Of a DNA stretch of 64,000 nucleotides, positions 41,768-50,827 are shown piece by piece. The stretch is from Mycobacterium sp. PS03-16. GTDB lineage: Bacteria > Actinomycetota > Actinomycetes > Mycobacteriales > Mycobacteriaceae. A program made the translations under genes and the position numbers. Each line of letters starts with the position of its first letter. Positions within the stretch are counted from its first letter, which is position 1. The notes beneath the pieces were generated by a model. It made no database searches. It worked only from the letters and a program-made list of their open reading frames with translations, and had not been told where the DNA came from. The stretch spans positions 62,001 through 126,000 of the forward strand of contig NZ_SPQO01000007.1 of NCBI RefSeq assembly GCF_004570325.1, given 5' to 3'.

Positions 41768-42301
41768 CTACGTCGCGTCGAGCCCGTCGTCATCCTCGGC
41801 GGCGCCCTCGGCGGCGTCCTCGGTGTCGCGGCGGCGCTCCCGAAGGACGAATGCCGCCAACGCCAGAACGAGCACCACACCGCCGAGCACCCCGATCTCC
41901 ACGACCGCGCGCGCGAAGGACGGCCCCTTCTCCAGCATCGTCGCGGCCTCCACCGAGAGCACCACGATCTCCTTGATGCCGGCCAGGATCCCGACGATCA
42001 GGAACGGTTCGGCGACGATCTCGTGCGATCGCAGACAGGACCGCACCGCGTAGAGCAGTTCGACGAAGATGAAGATCAGCAGCAGGCCGTCGAGGACCTC
42101 GAGCATGACCGTGGTCGTCGGTGTGTTGCGCAGTCGGAGCATGGTGTTGAACTGCGCGACCAACAGCGCCACCGAACAGATGACCAACACGATCGCGATG
42201 GCCCAGTACACCGCGTCCTCGAGCAGTCCGAGAGCGCGGTCGGCGAACCGCTGCCGTTCTTCCTCCTGGGGTTTGGCCGCCGTCCGCTTCGCCACCGCCA
42301 C
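41768..42301 (-). CDS. PsiE-like (phosphate-starvation-inducible) membrane protein
   Basis: The 177-residue protein has four membrane helices: VYWAIAIVLVICSVALLVA, MLEVLDGLLLIFIFVELLYA, PFLIVGILAGIKEIVVLSVE and VVEIGVLGGVVLVLALAAFV. It has the family segment LRSHEIVAEPFLIVGILAGI and an acidic C-terminal tail. This fits the PsiE family, originally found as a Pho-regulated gene in E. coli; its biochemical role is not established. It converges on the dicarboxylate operon with 4 nt between stops. Confidence 0.75.
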   Translation of the reverse strand: MAVAKRTAAKPQEEERQRFADRALGLLEDAVYWAIAIVLVICSVALLVAQFNTMLRLRNTPTTTVMLEVLDGLLLIFIFVELLYAVRSCLRSHEIVAEPFLIVGILAGIKEIVVLSVEAATMLEKGPSFARAVVEIGVLGGVVLVLALAAFVLRERRRDTEDAAEGAAEDDDGLDAT

Positions 42302-42355
42302 CGTCTGACCTTTCGATCGAAGAGCGCCAGGCTATCCGCTGGCGGGTGTGCGGGG

Positions 42356-42835
42356 TCAGCGATTCAGCCACCAGATCCGCGACGACAGCACAGTGGCGAA
42401 GCCACACCACAGCGGGTACAGCGCCAGCGGCGCGGCCTGCGCCCCGCGGGCTTCGGCCGCGCGGCGGGTCAGGTCGACGCTGCTGACGGTCAACGCGCCC
42501 GCCGCGACGGCGGACAAGCCGAGCTTGCGGCGGTTGAAGAACAGCCACGACCAGCTGCCGTTGAGGATGAGATTGGCCACCAGCGCCGTGGTGTAGGCCC
42601 GGGCGGCGTCGGAGCGCCCGGTGTCCTCGTAATGGTCGATCGCCGAGGCCGACACCGCGGCGATGTCGGCGTAGAGGATCGGCCAGACGATCGGGAAGGC
42701 TTGGCGCGGCGGCTGGAAACTCGGCTTCTTCAGCCGCGCGTACCAGAGCGACTGCGCCGGGCGGCTGGCCAGTCCGCCGAGTCCTCCGGTGGCCGCCACG
42801 GCGGCCGCGGTCTTGGCGAGTGTCGATGCGCGCAT
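42356..42835 (-). CDS. TspO/MBR (tryptophan-rich sensory) family protein
   Basis: The 159-residue protein has five membrane helices and TspO marks: SLWYARLKKPSFQPPRQAFP, IVWPILYADIA, the NLILNGSWSWLFFNRRKLGL segment, and PLALYPLWCGFATVLSSRIW. Bacterial TspO binds porphyrins and is linked to oxidative stress and tetrapyrrole handling. It lies 54 nt upstream of the PsiE-like gene on the same strand and may share a transcript. WPILY and NGSWSW match the tryptophan-rich helix signatures, so the family call is firm although the function is not. Confidence 0.82.
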   Translation of the reverse strand: MRASTLAKTAAAVAATGGLGGLASRPAQSLWYARLKKPSFQPPRQAFPIVWPILYADIAAVSASAIDHYEDTGRSDAARAYTTALVANLILNGSWSWLFFNRRKLGLSAVAAGALTVSSVDLTRRAAEARGAQAAPLALYPLWCGFATVLSSRIWWLNR

Positions 42836-42893
42836 GGGAGTTGCCTTTCCGACGGGTCAAGATCACGTACCCGGGCCCGGATCATCCGAACCG

Positions 42894-44309
42894 TCACGTC
42901 ACCGTCGCGTCATCGCCGGCGGTGCGTCCGGTGCGGGTCGCCAGCCGGTAGCCGCCGTAGCACGCCAGAGCGACCGCGAAGTTGACGAAGTACGCGATGT
43001 CGGCGCCGTGCCACGCCTGCGCCACCGCACCGGTGATCAGCGTGGTGTTCATGAACGGGATCGCCACCACGTACGACACGACGAACACGCCCAGCGCCAC
43101 CGCGGCGTCGCGGCGCGCGCAGCGCTCCAGTGCGGGATCGAGGAAGGCCCGGCCGCGCACCCGCAGCAGCCAGTCCACGGCCGTGATCGCCACGAACGCC
43201 GGAATCCAGTAGCTCACCAGCAGCAGCACGTCCTGGAAGCGGGTGGCGGTGTCGGCCGCGTGCAGCCACAGGATCAATCCGAAGGCCAGCGCGGTGACGA
43301 TGACCGCGGACACCGGCCGGCGCACGCGCACCCCGATCGTCTGCAACGCCAGCGATCCGCTGTAGTCGTTCATCACGCCCGAGCCCATCGAGGCCACGGC
43401 GATCACCAGCATGGCCAGTGCACCGACCACGCCCCCGCCCATCACGGCCTGCACCCCTGCCGCGGTGTGCTCGGCCAGCACAGCCGCGCCCGCGATCCCG
43501 ATGCCCTGGACGAACACGTAGCCGAGGGCCAGGCCGGCGAAGGTGTAGCCGAAGACCCGCGACGGCGGTGACGTCGCCGGCAGGTATCGGCTGAAGTCGG
43601 CGGCATAGCTGGCCCACGAGATCGCCAGGCTGAACGCGATGGTCACCTCCAGCACGAAGGCGCCGGCGAGGTCCGCGCCGCCGACCGTCGGCGGCGTGAT
43701 CACCGGGTGCCCGCCGGCGAGCTGGACCGCGAACGCCACGAACGTCGCGAACAGGACGACCGTGAGGACCGCCTGCATCCGGTGGATCAGTTCGTACCCG
43801 AATACGCCGACGACGGCCTGCACACCGAGCACGATGAGCACCCCGGCCCAGAACGGGATGCCCAGCAGCAGCGAGAGCGCCTCGCCGCCGAACAGGCCGA
43901 CCAGCGCGTCCCACGCGATCGACGACACCCACTGCAGGACCGCGGGCACCACCACCCCGCCGCCGAATGCCATGCGCGACAGCGGCAATTGGCCCGCCCC
44001 CGTGCGCGGCCCCCACGTCGACAGGTACGCCACCACCAGCGAGCCGAGCACGGTGCCCATCACCATCGCGAGCATGCCCAGCCAGAACCCGAGGCCGAGC
44101 ACGATCGCCAGCGTGCCGGTGAACACGCCGGCCATGTTGACCTGCGGGGCGAACCACACCGTGAACAGCCGCGCCGGGTGACCGTAGCGCTGGTCGGCGG
44201 CCAGCGGCGCGATGCCGTGGGTCTCCACCGCGAGGTCGCCGGCCGCGGTGGGGCGGCGTCCGCTGAATGTCGCTGCGCGCAGGGCGCTCGCTGATGACCC
44301 TTCGGGCAT
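42894..44309 (-). CDS. NCS1/purine-cytosine permease family transporter
   Basis: The 471-residue, 12-helix permease has HGIAPLAADQRYGHPARLFT and VWFAPQVNMAGVFTGTLAIV at the start, LSRMAFGGGVVVPAVLQWVS, and FSLAISWASYAADFSRYLP, the last being the substrate-binding helix of cytosine-permease-like NCS1 carriers. It probably imports a nucleobase or related heterocycle with H+ or Na+. ATG 44309 (MPEGSSASAL) is chosen; an earlier ATG at 44330 is possible. It is divergent from the DHA2-type MFS gene with 110 bp between them. Confidence 0.78.
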   Translation of the reverse strand: MPEGSSASALRAATFSGRRPTAAGDLAVETHGIAPLAADQRYGHPARLFTVWFAPQVNMAGVFTGTLAIVLGLGFWLGMLAMVMGTVLGSLVVAYLSTWGPRTGAGQLPLSRMAFGGGVVVPAVLQWVSSIAWDALVGLFGGEALSLLLGIPFWAGVLIVLGVQAVVGVFGYELIHRMQAVLTVVLFATFVAFAVQLAGGHPVITPPTVGGADLAGAFVLEVTIAFSLAISWASYAADFSRYLPATSPPSRVFGYTFAGLALGYVFVQGIGIAGAAVLAEHTAAGVQAVMGGGVVGALAMLVIAVASMGSGVMNDYSGSLALQTIGVRVRRPVSAVIVTALAFGLILWLHAADTATRFQDVLLLVSYWIPAFVAITAVDWLLRVRGRAFLDPALERCARRDAAVALGVFVVSYVVAIPFMNTTLITGAVAQAWHGADIAYFVNFAVALACYGGYRLATRTGRTAGDDATVT

Positions 44310-44419
44310 GCGGACATTCGACCACGTCAACCTCCCGCGCGAGCGGCTGGCCGCCCGGCTCGACTAGCGTCAGCGACGTCGGGGTGCGCTGGGGATTCGG
44401 AGCAGAGATCGGAGCGGAA

Positions 44420-45886
44420 GTGGTCGGGACCGGGCAGACGCGGTCGACGGCCCTCGCGACGCACCGTCCGGGCCTGCTGGTCGGCGGCCTGAGCCTGGTG
44501 GTGCTCACCGTCGCGGTACTGCAGACCGCGGTGGTCCCGGTGCTGGGGATCATCGGCGACCAGCTCGGCGCGTCGACCGTCGCGGTCAGCTGGGCAGTCA
44601 CCGCGAACCTCCTGGCGGCGATCGCGGCCACCCCGCTGCTCGGCCGGCTGGCCGACCTGTACAGCAAGAAGCGCGTGCTGATCGCGGTGCTGCTGGTGGT
44701 GCTGGCGGGGTCGGTGCTCGCCGCCGCCACCGCGTCGCTACCGATGCTCATCGTCGCCCGGGTTCTGCAGGGCGCTTCGTTCGCCCTGTATCCGATCAGC
44801 GTCGCGGTGCTGCGCGAGGAGATCCCGTCCGACCGGTTGCCGGGTGCGATGGCGGTGATGTCGGGCACGCTGGGCTTCGGCGGCGGCATGGGCCTCGTGG
44901 TCGTCGGCCTGCTGATGGCGGGCGACGCCGCATATCAACGGGTGTTCTGGCTGACCACCGCGTTCACCGTCGCGGTGCTGGCCGTGGTGGTGTTCCTGGT
45001 GCCCCGGCGGGGCCGCACGGCCACCGGGTCCATCGACTGGCTGGGCGCGGTCGGTCTGGCCGTCGGCCTGTCCGCGGTGCTGCTGGCGATCACCCAGGGC
45101 AACACCTGGGGCTGGGCGTCGGGCTGGACCATCGGATGTGGCGCCGGCGGGGTCGCGGTGTTGGCGGGCTGGTGGCGCTGGGAGCGCGGGCGTGCGCATC
45201 CGCTGGTGTCGACCAGCATGCTGGTCCGGCGGCCGATCCTGTTGAGCAACGTGGCGACCGTGTTCGTCGGTATGGGCCTGTACTTCGCGTTCCTGGGCCT
45301 GACCCAATTCGTCCAGAGTCCGCGCGAGGTGGGCGGCTACGGGTTCGGCGCCACCGTGCTGGAGTCCAGCATCGTCTACCTGCTGCCCGGCGCGCTCACC
45401 GGATTCGCCGTCGCGATGGTGAGCGGCCGGTTCATCGACCGGTTCGGCGCAGTACGCGTGCTGGCGATCGCCGCGATGGCCGGGGCGGCCGGATTCGTGG
45501 CGCTCGCCGTCGCCCACGACCGGTCCTGGCAGGTGATCCTCGCCGGGATGCTGGCCAACGCCTACATCAGCCTCGGCTACGGCGCCCTGCCGGCACTGGT
45601 GGTCGCCGAGGTGGATGCGGACGAGACGGGCGTGGCCACCGGTATGAACGCGATCGCCCGCACCGTGGGCAGTTCGACCGCGGCCGCGGTGGTGGCGGTC
45701 CTGCTCGGCCAGTCGGTCCCCGGCACCGCGGTGCCGAAGGAGTCCAGTTTCGTCGTCATCTTCTCCGCCGGCGCGGTGACCGCGGTGCTGGCGCTGGCGC
45801 TGATCGCGCTGTCGCGCTCGCGGGAACGGCCGGTCGACCCCGACGCACGCACCGAGTCACGCGCGATGAACCACGAGTGGGGTTAA
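44420..45886 (+). CDS. MFS drug-efflux-type transporter (DHA2 family)
   Basis: The 488-residue protein has about 14 helices and the DHA2 pattern: VVPVLGIIGDQLGASTVAVS, PLLGRLADLYSKKRVLIAVL (motif A) and RVLQGASFALYPISVAVLRE (motif C region). The central large loop ends before MLVRRPILLSNVATVF. Such proteins export drugs or metabolites with proton antiport. GTG 44420 with GGAG 5 nt upstream is preferred over the long frame from 44267, which lacks family sequence. The stop codon TAA is shared as part of GTTAAC with the stop of the converging SRPBCC gene. Confidence 0.8.
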   Translation: MVGTGQTRSTALATHRPGLLVGGLSLVVLTVAVLQTAVVPVLGIIGDQLGASTVAVSWAVTANLLAAIAATPLLGRLADLYSKKRVLIAVLLVVLAGSVLAAATASLPMLIVARVLQGASFALYPISVAVLREEIPSDRLPGAMAVMSGTLGFGGGMGLVVVGLLMAGDAAYQRVFWLTTAFTVAVLAVVVFLVPRRGRTATGSIDWLGAVGLAVGLSAVLLAITQGNTWGWASGWTIGCGAGGVAVLAGWWRWERGRAHPLVSTSMLVRRPILLSNVATVFVGMGLYFAFLGLTQFVQSPREVGGYGFGATVLESSIVYLLPGALTGFAVAMVSGRFIDRFGAVRVLAIAAMAGAAGFVALAVAHDRSWQVILAGMLANAYISLGYGALPALVVAEVDADETGVATGMNAIARTVGSSTAAAVVAVLLGQSVPGTAVPKESSFVVIFSAGAVTAVLALALIALSRSRERPVDPDARTESRAMNHEWG

Positions 45887-46314
45887 CGCAGGGCGGCGAG
45901 ATTGCTCACCGACTTGCGGACGTCGGACTCGATCACCTTGGCCACCAGCGTGCCGACCCTGGTGTTGAGCAGACCGCCCGAGAGGTCGGCGACCACCCGG
46001 AATCGGGACCCCTCCGGCTGCTCCTCCTCGACGTGCAGCGACAGTGCGATGCACACCGCGGGGAAGCCGGTGCCGATGAGTTCGATGTCCTTGGGCTCGT
46101 CGTACCGCGTGACGCGCCAGTGGATCGTGTTGCGGAACCCCTTCACCTTGATCAGCGAGGACACGCAGGTACCCACCTCGATCTCGGACGGCACCTCGCT
46201 GCGCCACCCACCGAAGATGGTCAGCCACTCGTCGAACCGCTTGAGGTTCGACGCCAACTCCCACGCGCGTTCAGGGGTCAGATCACTGGAAACCGCCACG
46301 TCGACCGATGCCAT
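45883..46314 (-). CDS. SRPBCC family protein, Rv0910-like
   Basis: The 143-residue START-like protein begins MASVDVAVSSDLTPERAWEL and has FDEWLTIFGGWRSEVPSEI then GTCVSSLIKVKGFRNTIHWR, strongly resembling the conserved mycobacterial Rv0910 family. Some relatives have been called toxins of type II pairs, but no antitoxin gene is next to it, so I call it only by fold. It likely binds a lipid or polyketide-like ligand. It converges on the MFS gene with a 4-nt overlap of the coding ends. Confidence 0.82.
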   Translation of the reverse strand: MASVDVAVSSDLTPERAWELASNLKRFDEWLTIFGGWRSEVPSEIEVGTCVSSLIKVKGFRNTIHWRVTRYDEPKDIELIGTGFPAVCIALSLHVEEEQPEGSRFRVVADLSGGLLNTRVGTLVAKVIESDVRKSVSNLAALR

Positions 46315-46605
46315 GTCCCTCCACTACCCGGCCGTCCGGCCGCGGTAAACGACGTCGTCGGAATCCCGGCGCCGCCCTGCCCGCGCTGACAGACTGATCA
46401 ACGACCTGACCCGGACCGGAACCGGGTCCGGAGCGTGTTCGCCCTGAACCACAAAATTGCGCGGATTCTTCTGTCAGAACCCGTCCCTGACGAAGGAATC
46501 CATTGTAGGAATGTTAAATCGTTGCGGAATCGCTTGCGAAGGTCGCTCCGATCGGCGATTGTTTACCCACAGTCCACCGGGGCTGCGTCTCTAGGAGGTT
46601 GAGCT
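46315..46605. other. Promoter region of the pot operon
   Basis: About 290 bp without a gene. A lower-GC patch at roughly 46440-46540 (for example TTGTAGGAATGTTAAATCG) is the likely promoter zone for the rightward polyamine operon and, on the other side, for the leftward SRPBCC gene. No strong palindrome was noticed. Confidence 0.4.
46593..46598 (+). promoter_or_regulatory. Ribosome-binding site pointing to a CTG start for potA
   Basis: A full AGGAGG lies 7 nt before an in-frame CTG at 46606, but 31 nt before the GTG at 46630 that is otherwise the first usual start codon. The spacing favours initiation at CTG, adding 8 residues (MTGTHTTA). Confidence 0.5.
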
Positions 46606-46629
46606 CTGACCGGCACACACACCACCGCG

Positions 46630-47796
46630 GTGAACCAGACCGTTGACGGGGTCGACCCGAAGAAGGGCTCCCCCGTCATCGAGATCGATCATGTGACGAA
46701 GCGCTTCGGCGACTACGTCGCGGTCGCCGACGCGGACTTCTCGATCGCCTCCGGCGAGTTCTTCTCGATGCTCGGCCCGTCGGGCTGCGGCAAGACCACG
46801 ACGCTGCGGATGATCGCCGGGTTCGAGACCCCCACCTCAGGGGCGATCCGGCTCGAGGGTGACGACGTGTCGCGCGTGCCCCCGCACAAGCGCAACGTCA
46901 ACACGGTGTTCCAGCACTACGCGCTGTTCCCGCACATGAGCGTGTGGGACAACGTGGCGTACGGACCGCGCAGCATGAAGAAGGACAAGCAAGAGGTCAA
47001 ACGCCGCGTCGACGAACTGCTCGAGGTGGTGCGGCTGACCGATTTCGCGACCCGCAGGCCCGGCCAGCTCTCCGGCGGCCAGCAGCAGCGTGTCGCACTG
47101 GCCCGCGCGCTGGTGAACTACCCCAGCGCGCTGCTGCTCGACGAACCGCTCGGCGCACTCGATCTCAAGCTGCGCCATGCGATGCAATTCGAGCTCAAGC
47201 GGATCCAGCGCGAGGTCGGCATCACGTTCATCTACGTCACCCACGATCAGGAGGAGGCGTTGACGATGAGTGACCGCATCGCGGTCATGAACGCGGGCAA
47301 CGTCGAACAGATCGGCACACCGACCGACATCTACGACCGGCCCGCCACGGTCTTCGTCGCCAACTTCATCGGGCAGGCCAACCTCTGGCCCGGCCGCCAG
47401 ACCGGGCGTCTCAACCGCGACTACGTCGAGATCGAGGTGCTCGGCAGCAAGCTCAAGGCCAAACCCGGTGAGACCGCGATCGAATCGGGCGGGCACGCCA
47501 CGCTCATGGTGCGGCCCGAACGTGTCCGCGTGTCGATGGAGCCACCGATCGGTGACGTCGCATGCGTGCGGGCGACCGTGCGGGACATGACCTTCCAGGG
47601 TCCGGTGGTGCGTCTGTCGCTGGCGGCGCCGGACGACTCGCCGATCGTCGCGCACGTCGGCGCCGAACAGAACCTGCCGATGCTGCGGCCCGGCGACCAG
47701 GTGCACGTCTGCTGGTCGCCCGACGCGTCGCTGGTGCTGCCTGCCGCCGACATCCCCACCACCGAGGATCTCGAAGAGATGCTCGACGAGTCCTGA
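46630..47796 (+). CDS. potA: Polyamine ABC transporter ATP-binding protein
   Basis: The 388-residue ATPase (counted from GTG 46630) drives spermidine/putrescine-type uptake. It has Walker [11 protein letters not shown] near 48-57, the Q-loop [20 protein letters not shown], signature [15 protein letters not shown], Walker [13 protein letters not shown] and switch His in [15 protein letters not shown]-terminal TOBE/OB regulatory part starts about residue 245. The product is probably 8 residues longer from a CTG start (see the RBS entry). It is followed by the binding protein and two permeases in the usual Pot order A-D-B-C. Confidence 0.88.
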   Translation: MNQTVDGVDPKKGSPVIEIDHVTKRFGDYVAVADADFSIASGEFFSMLGPSGCGKTTTLRMIAGFETPTSGAIRLEGDDVSRVPPHKRNVNTVFQHYALFPHMSVWDNVAYGPRSMKKDKQEVKRRVDELLEVVRLTDFATRRPGQLSGGQQQRVALARALVNYPSALLLDEPLGALDLKLRHAMQFELKRIQREVGITFIYVTHDQEEALTMSDRIAVMNAGNVEQIGTPTDIYDRPATVFVANFIGQANLWPGRQTGRLNRDYVEIEVLGSKLKAKPGETAIESGGHATLMVRPERVRVSMEPPIGDVACVRATVRDMTFQGPVVRLSLAAPDDSPIVAHVGAEQNLPMLRPGDQVHVCWSPDASLVLPAADIPTTEDLEEMLDES

Positions 47797-47884
47797 CCGT
47801 CGTTCCCCGTTCGTCGCTCGACCGCACTCCCTCCCCCGGAAACCCCTCCGCCCCCCGGAGAATCCACGAAAGGCACTTCTCGCC

Positions 47885-49081
47885 ATGCCCAACGAGATCG
47901 ATCCCCGGCTGCTCGCCCGCCTCGCCACGAATCGCACCTCGCGCCGGCGGTTCCTCGGCCGGGGCGCGGCGGCGGCCGCCGCACTGGCGCTGGGCCCGGC
48001 GGTTCTGGCCGCCTGCGGGTCGGACAGCTCCAGCTCCGGCTCCGGCTCAGGTGACACGGCGGCGCAGGACAGCGGACCGGCCAGCGGCACGCTGCGGGTC
48101 TCGAACTGGCCGCTGTACATGGCCGACGGGTTCGTCGCCGGCTTCCAGGACACGTCCGGGATCACCGTCGACTACAAGGAGGACTTCAACGACAACGAGG
48201 AGTGGTTCGCCAAGGTCAAGGAGCCGCTGTCGCGCAAGCAGGACATCGGCGCCGACCTGGTGGTGCCGACCACGTTCATGGCCACCCGGCTGCACAGCCT
48301 GGGCTGGCTCAACGACATCAGCGACGCCGGCTGGTCGAACAAGAACAACCTGCGGTCGGACCTGTTGGAGGCCAACGTCGACCCGGGCCGCAAGTTCAGC
48401 GCTCCCTACATGTCGGGTCTGGTCGGGCTCGCCTACAACCGCGCCGCGACCGGCCGCGACATCACCACGATCGACGACCTGTGGGATCCGGCGTTCAAGG
48501 GCCGGGTCAGCCTGTTCTCCGACGCCCAGGACGGCCTCGGCATGATCATGATGTCGCAGGGCGCCTCGCCGGCCGAGCCGTCGACCGAAAGCGTCCAGCG
48601 CGCCGTCGATCTCGTCCGCGAGCAGAAAGACCGCGGCCAGATCCGCCGCTTCACCGGCAACGACTACGCCGACGACCTGGCCGCCGGGAACGTCGCGGTC
48701 GCGCAGGCCTACTCCGGTGACGTGGTCCAACTGCAGGCCGACAATCCCGATCTGCAGTTCGTGGTGCCCGATTCGGGGGCGACCACGTTCGTCGACACCA
48801 TGGTGATCCCCTACACCACCCAGAACCCGAAGGCCGCCGAGGCGTGGATCAACTACATCTACGACCGCGCCAACTACGCGAAGCTGGTGGCCTTCGTCCA
48901 GTACGTGCCCGTGCTGTCGGAGATGACCGACGAACTGGCCAAGATCGATCCCGCGATCGCCAACAACCCGCTGATCAACCCGTCCAAGGAAACCCTGGAC
49001 AAGTCCAAGGGCTGGGCGGCGCTGACCGATGAGCAGACCCAGGAGTACAACACCATGTACGCCGCGGTGACCGGAGGCTGA
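47885..49081 (+). CDS. potD: Polyamine-type ABC transporter substrate-binding lipoprotein
   Basis: The 398-residue exported binding protein has twin arginines in TSRRRFLGRG (Arg20-Arg21), a hydrophobic AAAAAALALGPAVLA stretch and lipobox LAAC with Cys44, so it is a Tat-exported lipoprotein. The mature part has LRVSNWPLYMADGFVAGFQD then GITVDYKEDFNDNEEWFAKV, typical of PotD/PotF spermidine-putrescine binders (NWPxY near the start). The gene lies 88 nt after potA and 10 nt before the first permease. Ligand identity among polyamines is not certain. Confidence 0.83.
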   Translation: MPNEIDPRLLARLATNRTSRRRFLGRGAAAAAALALGPAVLAACGSDSSSSGSGSGDTAAQDSGPASGTLRVSNWPLYMADGFVAGFQDTSGITVDYKEDFNDNEEWFAKVKEPLSRKQDIGADLVVPTTFMATRLHSLGWLNDISDAGWSNKNNLRSDLLEANVDPGRKFSAPYMSGLVGLAYNRAATGRDITTIDDLWDPAFKGRVSLFSDAQDGLGMIMMSQGASPAEPSTESVQRAVDLVREQKDRGQIRRFTGNDYADDLAAGNVAVAQAYSGDVVQLQADNPDLQFVVPDSGATTFVDTMVIPYTTQNPKAAEAWINYIYDRANYAKLVAFVQYVPVLSEMTDELAKIDPAIANNPLINPSKETLDKSKGWAALTDEQTQEYNTMYAAVTGG

Positions 49082-49091
49082 CAGTTCCACC

Positions 49092-49967
49092 ATGGCAGGC
49101 GTAGCCAGCAGTAGCCGCCAGCGCAGCAGGATCGCTCCGTACCTCATGGTCCTGCCTGCGTTGGCCTACCTCGCAATCTTCTTCGTGTGGCCGCTGATCT
49201 CGCTGGCCCGCACGTCGCTGTCGTCGACGGGCGGGTCGGTGTTCCTGCCCACGCTGACGTTCTCCTGGGACTTCGGCAATTACGCCGATGCGTTCAGCCG
49301 GTACTCCGATCAGATCCTGCGCTCGTTCGGGTACGCACTCACCGCGACGGTGGTGTGCCTATTGCTGGCTTATCCGCTGGCGTATGTGATCGCGTTCAAG
49401 GCCGGCCGGTTCAAGAACCTGATCCTCGGTCTGGTGATCCTGCCGTTCTTCGTGACTTTCCTGATCCGGACCATCGCGTGGAAAACGATCCTGGCCGACG
49501 ACGGGTGGGTGGTCAGCGCACTGGACACGATCGGGTTGCTGCCCGCCGAAGGCCGGCTCCTGTCGACCAGCTGGGCGGTGATCGGCGGGCTCATCTACAA
49601 CTGGATCATCTTCATGATCCTGCCGCTGTACGTGAGCCTGGAGAAGATCGACCCGCGGTTGATCGAGGCCTCGAAGGATCTGTACTCGTCGAACACCCGC
49701 AGTTTCACCAAGGTGATCCTGCCGCTGTCGCTGCCCGGCGTGCTGGCCGGCAGCCTGCTGGTGTTCATCCCGGCGGCCGGTGACTTCATCAACGCCGAGT
49801 ACCTGGGCAGTACGCAGACCACCATGATCGGCAACGTGATCCAGCAGCAGTTCCTGGTGGTCAAGGACTATCCCGCGGCCGCCGCGCTGAGCCTGGTGCT
49901 GATGGGGACGATTCTCGTCGGGGTGCTCATGTACACCCGGGCGCTGGGCACGGAGGATCTCGTATGA
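49092..49967 (+). CDS. potB: Polyamine-type ABC transporter permease (PotB-like)
   Basis: The 291-residue inner-membrane subunit has six helices, an N-terminal LMVLPALAYLAIFFVWPLIS, PFFVTFLIRTIAWKTILADD and the EAA loop EASKDLYSSNTRSFTKVILP that contacts the ATPase. The motif at LLPAEGRLLSTSWAVIGGLI is typical of PotB. It overlaps the next permease by 4 nt. Confidence 0.86.
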   Translation: MAGVASSSRQRSRIAPYLMVLPALAYLAIFFVWPLISLARTSLSSTGGSVFLPTLTFSWDFGNYADAFSRYSDQILRSFGYALTATVVCLLLAYPLAYVIAFKAGRFKNLILGLVILPFFVTFLIRTIAWKTILADDGWVVSALDTIGLLPAEGRLLSTSWAVIGGLIYNWIIFMILPLYVSLEKIDPRLIEASKDLYSSNTRSFTKVILPLSLPGVLAGSLLVFIPAAGDFINAEYLGSTQTTMIGNVIQQQFLVVKDYPAAAALSLVLMGTILVGVLMYTRALGTEDLV

Positions 49968-50821
49968 CCGTTCAGGCCGGCGCCGCGGTCGCCGCCGCGG
50001 CCCAGCAGCCGCCGCGGCCCAAGACCGTCAGGGGCACCCCCAAGTGGGGCGACTGGACTCTGCGCATCGTCGCCGGACTCGTGCTGCTGTACCTGTTCAT
50101 CCCGATCTTCGTGATCGTGCTGTTCTCCTTCAACGATCCGCAGGGCAAGTTCAACTACAGCTGGCAGGGCTTCACGCTCGACAACTGGCTCGACCCGTTC
50201 AAGTACCCGGCGCTGACCGAGGCGATGAAGCTGAGCCTCAACGTGGCCGGGGTGTCGACGCTGTGCGCGCTGGTGCTCGGGACACTGGTGGCCATCGCGC
50301 TGGTGCGGCAGCGGTGGCGCGGTCAGCGCGCCGTCGACACCTTCCTGGTGCTGCCGCTCACCGCGCCGGAGGTCGTGATGGGCGCGTCACTGCTGGTGCT
50401 GTTCCTCGACCTGGGGTGGGCCACGGGGTACGTCACGATCCTGTTGGCGCACATCGCGTTCGAGGTCAGCTTCATCGCGATGACGGTGCGGGCGCGGGTG
50501 CGCGGATTCGACTGGACGCTCGAGGATGCGTCGATGGACCTGGGGGCCAGCCCCACCCGGACCTTCTTCAAGGTGACGCTGCCGCTGATCGTGCCGGGCA
50601 TCGTGGCCGCGGCGATGCTGTCGTTCGCGCTGTCGCTCGACGACTTCATCATCACCTATTTCGTCAGCGGCTCGTCGGTGACCTATCCGCTGTACGTCAA
50701 CGCCGCGACCAAGGCCGCGGTGCCCCCGCAGATCAACGTCATCGCGACCGCGATCCTGATCGTCAGCCTGCTGTTGTTGATGGCGGGCACGCTCTACCGC
50801 CGCAAGCGCATCGACGCCTGA
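49964..50821 (+). CDS. potC: Polyamine-type ABC transporter permease (PotC-like)
   Basis: The 285-residue partner permease has six helices after an Ala/Pro-rich cytosolic start (QAGAAVAAAAQQPPRPKTV). It has VIVLFSFNDPQGKFNYSWQG, PLTAPEVVMGASLLVLFLDL and the EAA loop EDASMDLGASPTRTFFKVTL, followed by FALSLDDFIITYFVSG, the PotC hallmark. It is the last gene of the pot operon and converges on the EamA gene 6 nt away. Confidence 0.87.
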   Translation: MTVQAGAAVAAAAQQPPRPKTVRGTPKWGDWTLRIVAGLVLLYLFIPIFVIVLFSFNDPQGKFNYSWQGFTLDNWLDPFKYPALTEAMKLSLNVAGVSTLCALVLGTLVAIALVRQRWRGQRAVDTFLVLPLTAPEVVMGASLLVLFLDLGWATGYVTILLAHIAFEVSFIAMTVRARVRGFDWTLEDASMDLGASPTRTFFKVTLPLIVPGIVAAAMLSFALSLDDFIITYFVSGSSVTYPLYVNAATKAAVPPQINVIATAILIVSLLLLMAGTLYRRKRIDA

Positions 50822-50827
50822 GCCGGG

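Noticed and set aside
42910..44889. 659-codon frame overlapping the NCS1 permease in another frame
   Set aside because: Arg/Gly/Pro-rich shadow; the permease frame has proper membrane helices and family motifs.
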